Positions 35,672 to 44,076 of a stretch of DNA of 64,000 nt are shown piece by piece; position 1 is the first letter of the stretch; every line of letters begins with the position of its first letter. Source of the DNA: Promethearchaeota archaeon (GTDB lineage: Archaea; Asgardarchaeota; Lokiarchaeia; Sigyniarchaeales; SOKP01); assembly GCA_030606485.1 (NCBI GenBank), contig JAUWGH010000010.1, positions 17,317-81,316 on the forward strand, written 5' to 3'. A program made the position numbers and the translations under genes. The notes beneath the pieces were generated by a model, which saw only the letters and a list, made by a program, of their open reading frames with translations, ran no database searches and was not told where the DNA came from.

Positions 35672-38281
35672 ATGGATGTAAAAAAGAAAGGATTTATAAT
35701 TTACGGAAAAGTCTTAGGAAAAGTAAGCAAAAAAGGGATTACTAGCTTGACAGTTGAAGCATTGGATAAAGATCTATTATTTGATGATCGTTTGGGCACT
35801 GCAATTACTAATAAAGATGGTAATTTTGAAATTCTGTATGATAAAGAAGATTTTCAAGAACTTTTTCTTGATTTAAAACCAGATATATATTTAAGGGTGA
35901 AAAATCCAAAGGGAGAAATCATATATACCACAGAAGACAAGATCAAATATGGGGTTATAGGGGTAGAAGAGTTTAATATAGTTATTTCAGAAAAATTGAT
36001 CGAAAAAATAGAAGTTGAAAGCGAAAGGCTACAATTTAAGAAATTAACGGATATCAATCCTAATTACTTTGGAAATATAATCGATAAGAAACTCGCAATT
36101 CAATATCTCCCTGTATATGAAATGACAAATAATGTTAAATACGAAGAGTTAGTATGCGTGGGTTCTTATCCTGAAGATAATATACTAATGGCTATTATTG
36201 AAGTAAAATTGCCTTATGGTTATAAGGGATCACTATGTAAAGCAGGTAGCAAGGAATATGTAGGTTTTTATATTGATTACAATGATGGCGTCGGTTTTGT
36301 AAGTGTGGGCGCAATAACAGAGGTAAATGTTCATGATATTTCTTTTGTTGATGGAGGACATCTTTTTTATGCTGTACGCAAATCTTTCATTCCCAAGGAT
36401 TATTTTAAATGCAATAAATCACAAATAGTTAAAGTGAGGGCGATTTTATCTTGGGAACAATTACCAACGGGTCCTAATTTCGAACCAGTATGGGGAAATG
36501 TTGTTGATACATGGATTCAGATTAAACCAATATATCCAATTTTTTATTCTATCCCCCAATTTAAACTTTTACCAGAAGTAGAAATAAAACCTATTGGATT
36601 AATTCCTTCTGTTGAAAAGTTTGTAATTGCAGGGGATAAAGAAGAAATTATAGAATTAATAAATAAATCCATCGAAGCGGAAAAGAGAATAAAAGAAGAA
36701 GGAAAAGTTGAAGTAGAGCGGCTTGAATTTAAGAAGATGATTATGAAAAATCCAAATTACTTCGGCTCGATTACTGAATCTACAGATAAAAATAAGATTT
36801 TCAGAGTGATACGCCATCTTCCCCCAGATACTATCAAAATTTTACTCCCTAAACTTACAATTGATCCTAACATGCTTGTACCAGTAAAATTTTATATTCT
36901 GAAAACAATGTATGAAGAATTAAAATGTATCGGACTCTATCCTAATGGTGATCTTTTGGAAGCAGTTATAGAGATTAAATTGCCGTACGGGTTTAATGGT
37001 GATTTATGTACTCTAGGTAGTAAAGAGTATGTTGCTTTTTATATCGATTGGGGTTCAGGTTATAAGCATGTAGCTACATCGACGGTGGGAGTTCACGACA
37101 TCCCCGTTGTAAATGATAAACATCTTTTCTATGCCGTAAAGGCAAAAATTCCTAATATAAAATCAAAATTGAAAGATTGTCCTATTGAAAATATTGTAAA
37201 AGTCAAGGCAATATTATCTTGGAATGAAGACCCAACCCCCTATGGGCATATTTATAAACCAACATGGGGAAATGTATTAATAAGGAATATCCAGATAAGG
37301 CCAAAAGATGGAGTAAGCGTTAAATGTGATATTGAAATTGTCAATGAAGTGCATATTGATGAAATAAGTCAAAGTGGTATTAATGAAGGGCTTGCCATTA
37401 AGATTGATGCGTCAAACAATGCAGTTCCATTGATATATGATAGACCTTTTGGAGGTATCATTGCATGTTGGGGGAATATAAATGTTTGGGGTGCAGCATA
37501 TTACAGATTTAGATATAGCAATGATGAGGGTATTACTTGGAAAAATATTACGGATGAGAGGAAAGCACGTAATACATTTCCTTTGTTACCTGTTATCACA
37601 AGAACTCCAGATAGTAATGGATGGTTTAGTAAGAGTGAATATGATACTGATATAGATAACTATAGTCTTGCTCCCTTGGTACATTGGAGGAGTTATGGAA
37701 AGGATAATAAATATTTGCTAAAGCTTGAATTAGCAGATGCAGAGAAAAATCCACTTCCTGGACAAACAACTGATGTCTCACTTATACTGGATAATAGAGA
37801 ACCTGAACTTTTTACGTTTGGTGGAACTCCACCCCCAACACTGCCTACTAAAGGTGTTACTGTCAAAGATAGCGAAGGAAATTATAAAAAATGTGATGCA
37901 TTTATCGGAAATAAGGACTGGGAAGTATCTTTAATCTTTATCTATGGTAATTTCAGAGATGACTATTTTAAAAAATTTCGATTAAAAATATTTGGAGGAA
38001 ATATTTCAGAGTCTGGTGAACAAATAGGTGAAGAAGTTCGATATGATGATCCAATTCCAGGTGTTGATGAACAAGGCATTATTGGTGCCATCGATGGAGG
38101 ACTTGGTCAAGAGATTGGAAATTTAAATTTATGTCCTGATAAAATAAAGTGCGCTTACGGTATAGAACTCACGATTTGGGATAGATCGATTGTGGGCTCT
38201 GTTAGAGGATATGAATTTAATACATATAATCACGGAAAAGATGCTTTTGTAACCTTTGATTGGGACCCCAAAGGTTGTTAA
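35672..38281 (+). CDS. 869-residue modular protein with duplicated domain
   Basis: Residues 1-110 are a transthyretin-like domain (IIYGKVLGKVSKKGITSLTV). Then two copies of a 190-residue domain: about 115-300 and 340-560, sharing RLxFKK, NPNYFG, YEEL-C-G-YP, A-IE-KLPYG, LC--GSKEYV-FYID, VHDI, LFYAV, VKVRAILSW and WGNV---IQI-P. The last third has DRPFGGIIACWGNINVWGAA, a partner of the 30865 gene's block, and ends DPKGC. The repeated domain looks like one common in uncharacterised bacterial proteins. No signal peptide. AAGGAGGG lies upstream of the ATG. Probably acts in complex with the TM protein before it. Confidence 0.7.
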   Translation: MDVKKKGFIIYGKVLGKVSKKGITSLTVEALDKDLLFDDRLGTAITNKDGNFEILYDKEDFQELFLDLKPDIYLRVKNPKGEIIYTTEDKIKYGVIGVEEFNIVISEKLIEKIEVESERLQFKKLTDINPNYFGNIIDKKLAIQYLPVYEMTNNVKYEELVCVGSYPEDNILMAIIEVKLPYGYKGSLCKAGSKEYVGFYIDYNDGVGFVSVGAITEVNVHDISFVDGGHLFYAVRKSFIPKDYFKCNKSQIVKVRAILSWEQLPTGPNFEPVWGNVVDTWIQIKPIYPIFYSIPQFKLLPEVEIKPIGLIPSVEKFVIAGDKEEIIELINKSIEAEKRIKEEGKVEVERLEFKKMIMKNPNYFGSITESTDKNKIFRVIRHLPPDTIKILLPKLTIDPNMLVPVKFYILKTMYEELKCIGLYPNGDLLEAVIEIKLPYGFNGDLCTLGSKEYVAFYIDWGSGYKHVATSTVGVHDIPVVNDKHLFYAVKAKIPNIKSKLKDCPIENIVKVKAILSWNEDPTPYGHIYKPTWGNVLIRNIQIRPKDGVSVKCDIEIVNEVHIDEISQSGINEGLAIKIDASNNAVPLIYDRPFGGIIACWGNINVWGAAYYRFRYSNDEGITWKNITDERKARNTFPLLPVITRTPDSNGWFSKSEYDTDIDNYSLAPLVHWRSYGKDNKYLLKLELADAEKNPLPGQTTDVSLILDNREPELFTFGGTPPPTLPTKGVTVKDSEGNYKKCDAFIGNKDWEVSLIFIYGNFRDDYFKKFRLKIFGGNISESGEQIGEEVRYDDPIPGVDEQGIIGAIDGGLGQEIGNLNLCPDKIKCAYGIELTIWDRSIVGSVRGYEFNTYNHGKDAFVTFDWDPKGC

Positions 38282-38392
38282 AAGGAAGAAGAAATATAAA
38301 AAATATTGTCATAATATAGCAACTAAAAAAATAATGCTTTCATATTTAAGTAAAAAATAGATGACAAAAATGAAGTTCTATTAAATAAGGGA

Positions 38393-38528
38393 GGATAAAG
38401 TCTTTAATGCTTCTCCGCCCATCAATAAATAGGGGGAGGAGGAGGGCGAAAATAAGTGTAGATAAATACTACACCAACCAAAAGACAAAAATCCAGTATG
38501 GGGGGAGATGCAACCTTTGACTTTATCC
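38393..38528 (+). ncRNA. candidate structured RNA element 2
   Basis: Closed by GGATAAAGTC / GACTTTATCC (10 perfect pairs), then GCTTCTCC against GGAGATGC. The core has GGGCGAAA (38444-38451), a perfect hairpin GTGTAG-ATAAATA-CTACAC and the 22-base string shared with element 1 (38475-38496). The closing stem is the same as that of element 3 at 41453-41548. No ORF inside; lies between convergent genes. Confidence 0.6.
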
Positions 38529-38609
38529 TTACCAATATTATCTAAAAATTAACTATAAAAAGATTTCTATTCCTTTTTTTTGTTTAAAAAGGTCCATTGA
38601 AATTATCAT

Positions 38610-38885
38610 TTAAAAACTATCATTTAATACTGAACCTACTTGTATCGCAAGATAATTTAAGATAACATCGTAATCTTCAGGTGTTATTTCCTTGGTCCTA
38701 AGAACAAACTTTTTAATACTATTAATACATGAGAGTTGGTTTCTAATTTTTTCAGATTGGAATTTATTCTGGAGATAAGATTCTTGATTCTTAATTTCAC
38801 ATATTAACTTATCTCTTAATTCCTCAAATTGTGCATTAAATGCAATATTGTCAATTCCCATGTTATTAATTCTAAAATTCATCAT
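38610..38885 (-). CDS. small helical hypothetical protein
   Basis: 91 residues: FNAQFEELRDKLICEIKNQE, FQSEKIRNQLSCINSIKKFV, and ITPEDYDVILNYLAIQVGSV. Three helices, no recognised family. Similar in size and style to the small genes upstream of the nuclease at 7720; both lie next to a copy of the structured element. Confidence 0.45.
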   Translation of the reverse strand: MMNFRINNMGIDNIAFNAQFEELRDKLICEIKNQESYLQNKFQSEKIRNQLSCINSIKKFVLRTKEITPEDYDVILNYLAIQVGSVLNDSF

Positions 38886-39416
38886 TATAATTTCAGATTA
38901 AATTCTAATTATTTAAATAAAAAAGGAGCGGTAAGATACTATTAAAGAAAGAGATATAACTAAATTATTAAGACTATATTTTCATAAAATAAAAAAAAAT
39001 AAGATAATACACTTATCTTGAAAAGAAATATTCTATAAGGGCTTTTGTGAAACCATCCAGCCACTCGTTATTAATCTCGGCCCACTTTATGATTTTTCAC
39101 CTCCTGTAATTTTTTATTCAAAATTTGAAAAAATTGAATTGAATCATATTTTTAATGAAGATATATAAAGAAAAAATGAGAACCAAAAGAGATTAAATTG
39201 AATAAAACTTACTTTCTCTCTAAAAGAATTATTGTTTTATATCAATTGGGACAATATAATCATGAATTATGTAATTTTAGTTTGTTTCCGATATGATTAC
39301 ACTTTAATTCTATATTTAAAGAAAGAAAATAATTGTTGAAAGAATTTTTTCTCTTTAAATAGATTTATTTTAAGAAAAGTATAACCATTAATTTTCTATA
39401 AAAATCGGAATTTATT
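38886..39416. other. intergenic region with one short ORF
   Basis: Apart from the 25-codon frame at 39013-39090 I see only AT-rich promoter DNA for the genes on either side. Confidence 0.4.
39013..39090 (-). CDS. 25-residue peptide with perfect SD and AUA start
   Basis: A full AGGAGGTG (39098-39105) is followed after seven bases by ATA and an open frame: MKWAEINNEWLDGFTKALIE then YFFSR and TAA. The strong ribosome binding site with no ATG, GTG or TTG in range is the reason to list it. Could be a leader peptide, an antimicrobial-like peptide, or the start of a dead gene. Confidence 0.35.
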   Translation of the reverse strand: MKWAEINNEWLDGFTKALIEYFFSR

Positions 39417-40445
39417 ATGAGTAAAATCAATCGAAGGAAAAAAAATAATAAATGGAATACATCAGAAAATGAAGAAGTAAAAAGATATTATTTATTGGGT
39501 AATAAATTTCTTGAACAAAGAAATTTCCAAGAAGCAATAATCTATTATAAAAAAGCATTAGAAATTGATCCTCAAGATATATTAACACTTTCTAATTTAG
39601 GCCGAGTATACCATCATTCCTATGTTCTGCAATCATCAACTAAAGATCTGAGTTTATTGGACAATTCTGAAGCTTGTTATCTAGAAGCAACAAAAATAGA
39701 TCCCAATTTTTGGTTATCATACTTCACTTTGGGAGTAATTAAAATTGAACGGAAAGAATTTTTGAAAGCACTAACATATCATCTGAAATTTCTTACTGTT
39801 TATGAAAAAGCGAAAGTAAAAAACTTCAAAATGTATAATCATGCAACCAATTATATTGTAGAATCCATTAAAAAAGGAAAAATTTCTGTAGAATCATTCA
39901 AAAAATTATTAAATATCTCAATTTCTAAAGAAATATGGACACTATTGGGATACGGTTTGCTACATAGTCAATTATATGAATCTGCCGAATTATGCTTTCT
40001 TAAAGTAATCGAAAAACACCCGGATTATTCTAGTGGATACATTGATTTGGGAAATGTGTATATTGAGATGATTAAAAATATTCCCGATTATTGTCCTAAT
40101 TTTAATAAAATTAAAAATTATCTTAAAAAAGCCGTCGAGCTTGACACTAACAATGAAATTGCATGGAATAATCTTGGAACATATTACACATTTGTTGATG
40201 ATTTTGAAAAAGCGAAATTTTGTTATAAAACATCAATCAAACTCAAAAATTACTGCATAACTCCATGGTATAGTCTTGCAAGTATTCTGGTCAAGAAGGG
40301 TTTATATAAAGAAGCAATAAAATGCCTAAAAAAAGTCGTTCAAATTGATCCAAATTATACCCCTGCTAAAGAAGCGTTGGACATACTTAAGAATAATACT
40401 AAGGAACAATTATCCAGGAAAAGAATTGAATTAAGAATAAATTAA
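39417..40445 (+). CDS. TPR-repeat protein
   Basis: 342 residues. At least six tetratricopeptide repeats: AKYYLLGNKF-type start, EAIIYYKKALEIDPQD, EACYLEATKIDPNF, AELCFLKVIEKHPDY, LKKAVELDTNNEIAW, and EAIKCLKKVVQIDPNY. No catalytic domain. A scaffold for protein contacts. A fragment of the same gene lies at 4004-4186, and a zinc-ribbon gene end is joined directly behind the stop. Confidence 0.8.
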   Translation: MSKINRRKKNNKWNTSENEEVKRYYLLGNKFLEQRNFQEAIIYYKKALEIDPQDILTLSNLGRVYHHSYVLQSSTKDLSLLDNSEACYLEATKIDPNFWLSYFTLGVIKIERKEFLKALTYHLKFLTVYEKAKVKNFKMYNHATNYIVESIKKGKISVESFKKLLNISISKEIWTLLGYGLLHSQLYESAELCFLKVIEKHPDYSSGYIDLGNVYIEMIKNIPDYCPNFNKIKNYLKKAVELDTNNEIAWNNLGTYYTFVDDFEKAKFCYKTSIKLKNYCITPWYSLASILVKKGLYKEAIKCLKKVVQIDPNYTPAKEALDILKNNTKEQLSRKRIELRIN

Positions 40446-40446
40446 A

Positions 40447-40541
40447 TCAATCAGTTAAACTAACCAATAACTTACAATTTTTGCAATATATAAAAGGATT
40501 ATGAACCTTTAATTGTAAAGGAGTTTCACATTTGGAAGATA
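40447..40541 (-). pseudogene. 3' fragment of the zinc-ribbon gene
   Basis: Reads SSKCETPLQLKVHNPFIYCK, NCKLLVSLTD and stop, nearly identical in DNA to the end of the gene at 42249-42518, 1.8 kb away on the same strand. It begins abruptly after CTACC at the upstream end. A recent partial duplication. Confidence 0.75.
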
Positions 40542-40588
40542 CTACCTTTAGGACACCCTCCTAAAGAGTAATAATAAAGTCTCATAAA

Positions 40589-41269
40589 TTATAATAAAAT
40601 TTTTAATACTTTATCAACACTCGATTTATTTTGCTTTAATCTCCCTGAAAAATAAGTAATTAGGTGATATACACATTCCGAAAGGGTATTGTAATTAAAA
40701 GTAAGGCAGGCAAGCTCAACTTCATAACTTGCGATATGCTTCTGCTTAGCTTTATCAAGAGCGTATTTTGCTAGCTTTATCGTATTTTTATGTAATGGTC
40801 GTAGCTTTTTAATTTGAGCAATTTTCTTTTTCTCCTGTTTAAATTCCTGATTTGTAAGGTATACAACGTCAACATAACATTTGGGATTTAAAAAATCTAT
40901 ATGGACAGCCTTGTCCCCCATATGCACTTTAGAATTCTTCTTAAATCCTTTTTTAGCCCTCTCTAAAAGATCCTTTCGAATAGTATTCTTATTTTGATCT
41001 TTGCCAGTACAAAAAATTATGTCTAAATCGCTCTTCCTAATATCTGTTCGCTTCCCTCGTGATCCACCTTCCTTTATCGCTGCGATTTTAAAACCTGTAG
41101 TCTTTCGTAGGAAGTTCATAACTCGGTTTAATTTCGAATCATATAATGTCTGGGTTTGAGGATCGGTATTAATTTTCTTTAAAAATTCTTTAAGCTTTCT
41201 ATTCTCTAATTTCTTAAGACTACTCGTTTTTTCCACCTTTGTATATTTATTGAAATAGTATTTTAACAA
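40589..41269 (-). CDS. OAS/CD-NTase-like nucleotidyltransferase
   Basis: 226 residues from TTG. The Pol-beta-type active site is complete: GGSRGKRTDIRKSDLDIIF gives the GS loop and D81/D83, and CYVDVVY gives the third acid D134. The GxxGKxTxI-SDLDI form is typical of the 2'-5' oligoadenylate synthase, CD-NTase and CCA-adding clade, but the protein is short and basic at its N-terminus. No CBASS effector is next to it; the neighbours are hypothetical. Product unknown: an oligonucleotide second messenger, RNA tailing or protein nucleotidylation are all open. Confidence 0.75.
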   Translation of the reverse strand: MLKYYFNKYTKVEKTSSLKKLENRKLKEFLKKINTDPQTQTLYDSKLNRVMNFLRKTTGFKIAAIKEGGSRGKRTDIRKSDLDIIFCTGKDQNKNTIRKDLLERAKKGFKKNSKVHMGDKAVHIDFLNPKCYVDVVYLTNQEFKQEKKKIAQIKKLRPLHKNTIKLAKYALDKAKQKHIASYEVELACLTFNYNTLSECVYHLITYFSGRLKQNKSSVDKVLKILL

Positions 41270-41452
41270 GAAAATTCGACTATTTAAATTTATCTTACTT
41301 TTTAAGGATCCTTGTTATGGATATCCTTTTGATATATATTCTAAAACTAGATTTTTGTTTTTTCTTAATGTTAGATATTTTGATAGTCTGATTTACATGA
41401 AATAGAGACATCGTTATTTTTAATAAATTTCCAAATTTTAATCAAAAAAGAA

Positions 41453-41548
41453 GGATAAAGCCCGTTGGTATTTATTTCCTCTAAAAAACGAGGTTAAGGG
41501 CATTGGCGAAAACATTTCGAATATAAATACCGATTTTTGACTTTATCC
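41453..41548 (+). ncRNA. candidate structured RNA element 3
   Basis: GGATAAAG / CTTTATCC closes it; GGTATTTAT (41467-41475) pairs with ATAAATACC (41523-41531); inside are CCTC-taaaaaac-GAGG and CGAAA-aca-TTTCG. The 3' flank TTTGACTTTATCCTTAC is the same as in element 2. It lacks the 22-base core string. Four nested or adjacent stems in 96 bases make a folded RNA very likely. Confidence 0.55.
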
Positions 41549-41622
41549 TTACAGAAACAATTGATAAATATGTATAAAAAGATCACAATTTTTCTTCGCT
41601 CTCTCAAATTTTTTAAGGGGTA

Positions 41623-42150
41623 TTAAGAAGAAATTTTCATTTCAGCGATTCTTAGCGCAGCCTTTAGAATGGGCATTATTTTTTTTTTAATTTTATGTCG
41701 GGTTAACTTGCTTTTAAGGCATTCAAATTTATCCTCTTTTTCCTCGTTTTCTTCGCAACATTTTCTAGCTTTATCAAAAATGAACAGAAATTGCTCGGAA
41801 TATGGTTTATCTTTCTGAAATTGATAACTAAAAATCTCATCATCATCAAGGGATTTGAAAAACGCTAAACAAGGAATTTTTGTATAACTAATGCCTAACT
41901 CTTTCATTAAACTAAAAATCTTGACTGGGGGATTTGGATCTTTTAAATCGTCTAAAATAAAGACGAATACGTCCTCACCGGACATGTCGTCTAAAATATT
42001 GTAGGATTGGATGACGTAATTTCTTAATTTCTCATGATCCTTATTATATAACAGTAAAGCATATAAATTCCTCCAAGAATTTTTGATTTCCCCCCAATAT
42101 TTGTATAAGTCATTAATGTCCATAGTTGGTTTAACAAATATTGCTGCCAT
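41623..42150 (-). CDS. hypothetical, possible thioredoxin-like fold
   Basis: 175 residues. The centre YALLLYNKDHEKLRNYVIQS, then DVFVFILDDLKDPN and IPCLAFFKSLDDDEIF has the strand-helix-strand order and cis-Pro-like IPCLAFF of thioredoxin-like proteins, but no CxxC. The C-terminus is basic and helical. Function unknown; such redox-dead folds serve as binding modules. Confidence 0.45.
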   Translation of the reverse strand: MAAIFVKPTMDINDLYKYWGEIKNSWRNLYALLLYNKDHEKLRNYVIQSYNILDDMSGEDVFVFILDDLKDPNPPVKIFSLMKELGISYTKIPCLAFFKSLDDDEIFSYQFQKDKPYSEQFLFIFDKARKCCEENEEKEDKFECLKSKLTRHKIKKKIMPILKAALRIAEMKISS

Positions 42151-42248
42151 TTAAATCGCTCTATTGTCATGAAATGCTAATAATAAACTATTGTTTTTGA
42201 TCTATTAAAAATATTTTGACACCCAAGTCGACACTTGAAATTAAAGAA

Positions 42249-42518
42249 TCAATCAGTTAAACTAACCAAGAACTTACAATTTTTACAATATATAAAAGGA
42301 TTATGAACCTTTAATTGTAAAGGAGTCTCGCATTTGGAACATATAATATTTCTTTCAGGAATAAGACCTACTATAAACTGACATTCACCGCAATAGACAA
42401 AGGGCTTTTGAACCTCTAATTCGAAGGGCTTATCGCAAGCCGGGCATCTAGCACTATGCTCATGAAAAATAGTTTCAATCCCTTCTACATTGTAAATATT
42501 CATTACTTCCGAATACAT
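42249..42518 (-). CDS. double zinc-ribbon protein
   Basis: About 89 residues from ATG 42518 (MYSEVMNI, matching the paralogue at 43691). Four C-x2-C pairs: CPAC, CGEC, CSKC and CKNC, making two ribbons of form CxxC-x(13-15)-YCxxC. Each ribbon has KPF(V/I)YC. Small adaptors of this kind bind nucleic acid or partners. Its 3' end has been copied to 40447 and 15858. Confidence 0.7.
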   Translation of the reverse strand: MYSEVMNIYNVEGIETIFHEHSARCPACDKPFELEVQKPFVYCGECQFIVGLIPERNIICSKCETPLQLKVHNPFIYCKNCKFLVSLTD

Positions 42519-42669
42519 TTTCCATATCATTCTTTTAGTTAATATTCTGTATTAGGGATTTTAAAATACGCATATTTAAAGAAAAAATTTGAAGTGATTT
42601 GAATTGAGAGAATTTTTTTATTTAAATATCATGAGTTAAAATTACCATTAAAACAAAAAATGATGTATC

Positions 42670-42960
42670 GTGAAAAATGAAAAAAAAGAGATCTACACTA
42701 CCACTTGGAGAAATAAATGGATAACGTCTAATGCAGGTACTATTGATGATTTTATTTCGATATTTGAAGAATTGACAGAGATGTTTCGAAGATGGAAGAA
42801 AGCAGGGATTAAGCTCGATTCTAATAGTGGAATTGGGGATGATTATGCTGATTTTTATACTGAGGATAAGGAGGTCGCAATTAGAGAAGATTTTGCGTGC
42901 AAGTATGAAGATGGAAGAGAATTCCTTCCTACTCGATCGGGTAATGAAGTGTTTCTTTGA
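42670..42960 (+). CDS. hypothetical protein
   Basis: 96 residues from GTG: IYTTTWRNKWITSNAGTIDD, FISIFEELTEMFRRWKKAGI, then IGDDYADFYTEDKEVAIRED. Acidic, mixed alpha/beta, no known family. Divergent from the zinc-ribbon gene and overlapping the next ORF by four bases (TTGA). Confidence 0.5.
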   Translation: MKNEKKEIYTTTWRNKWITSNAGTIDDFISIFEELTEMFRRWKKAGIKLDSNSGIGDDYADFYTEDKEVAIREDFACKYEDGREFLPTRSGNEVFL

Positions 42961-43211
42961 ATATGATGTATGACGCTAGGGACGATATTCAGGAATATAT
43001 CGAGCAGAAAATTAGAGAGCTATTAGAAGAACCGATGAATAAATATCAGGATCCAAACTGGGTACAAGCAGTTACTCTCTTCGAACAATTGATAGTACCA
43101 TTGGACATTTATATAATGGATAAATGCTCCAAGGATTATACCACTAAAATTAGTTTTATCCAAATATCGGAAAAAATTTATGGGCTCAGTATATTTATTA
43201 TATCCATTTGA
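42957..43211 (+). CDS. hypothetical protein
   Basis: 84 residues from TTG overlapping the previous stop, or from ATG 42963. DARDDIQEYIEQKIRELLEE, PNWVQAVTLFEQLIVPLDIY. Helical and acidic, then more hydrophobic. Translationally coupled to the gene before; family unknown. Confidence 0.45.
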   Translation: MNMMYDARDDIQEYIEQKIRELLEEPMNKYQDPNWVQAVTLFEQLIVPLDIYIMDKCSKDYTTKISFIQISEKIYGLSIFIISI

Positions 43212-43350
43212 GAATTTTATAGGGAGTACAATTTTTAACAATTTTAGAGAAATAAAAGGGTACTTCTTTAATCATTAAAAATATTCAATATCTTTTTCTT
43301 TTAAATATGCGCATTTTATAAGATTGCAAATAAAAATCATAGTGATAATT

Positions 43351-43728
43351 ATGAAAAAAAAAGAAGTTAAATTTATACAAGGAAATTATGAACGGATTAA
43401 AGAAATAAGCAATTATTCTGGAGTTTCTTTCGATAAAGTCCTTAACGTCTCGTTGCTATCTGGAATTAAAGAATATTGGGGTAAAATAGTTAAAATCGTA
43501 AATAATTTTCCCGGATGTCTTTTGCCGGAAAATGAGAATTATGAGATAGTGCAGGACCTATTTGTTACACTCGGCAAAAAAATTGAATCTGAATATGAAG
43601 GAATAAAAGAGGTTGAGGCAATGGAAAGAGAATTTGATGAGATATATCCTGTTGGATATTTTGGAGATTTAGAAATAAGACATGAAGAATTCATAAAATT
43701 TTTAGATAGTACCAAAAAACGGTCATAG
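43351..43728 (+). CDS. hypothetical protein with RHH-like start
   Basis: 125 residues from ATG 43351 (earlier frame is AT-noise). KKKEVKFIQGNYERIKEISN then YSGVSFDKVLNVSLLSGIKE resembles a helix-rich DNA-binding start; the acidic rest contains PGCLLPENENYE. Convergent and overlapping by 38 bases with the zinc-ribbon gene at 43691. A decayed copy lies at 14181-14322. Confidence 0.5.
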   Translation: MKKKEVKFIQGNYERIKEISNYSGVSFDKVLNVSLLSGIKEYWGKIVKIVNNFPGCLLPENENYEIVQDLFVTLGKKIESEYEGIKEVEAMEREFDEIYPVGYFGDLEIRHEEFIKFLDSTKKRS

Positions 43729-43912
43729 AGATAATGGTTAATACATATTTAAAATATATATTCTCTTGAAACTTGCATTCGCTACAATAAATAAATGGCT
43801 TCTGAGTCTTTATTTTGAATGGTCTCTCACAAACCGGACATTTAGCCTTATAATCTTCAAAAAGAGAATTAATACTTTCAATACTGCTAATAATCACTAC
43901 TTCTGAATACAT
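43691..43912 (-). CDS. zinc-ribbon paralogue with altered tail
   Basis: 73 residues. MYSEVVIISSIESINSLFED and CPVCERPFKIKTQKPFIYCS ECKF match the first ribbon of the gene at 42249. After that the sequence changes to a hydrophobic tail (YVLTIISMTVFWYYLKIL), and the second ribbon is lost. Either a true membrane-anchored variant or a product of truncation next to the convergent gene. Confidence 0.55.
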   Translation of the reverse strand: MYSEVVIISSIESINSLFEDYKAKCPVCERPFKIKTQKPFIYCSECKFQENIYFKYVLTIISMTVFWYYLKIL

Positions 43913-44076
43913 TTTACTTACTCATTTTAGTTGATGTTCTTATTGTTAATAATTTAAAATAGACATTTATAAAGAAATAAATAAAAAAAAAGCCTGAAGT
44001 TGAAATTTTTTCTTTTTTATTTATAAATGTTTAGTTGAAAAATATTTTAAAAAAATAATATTTGGAGATGAAGAAT

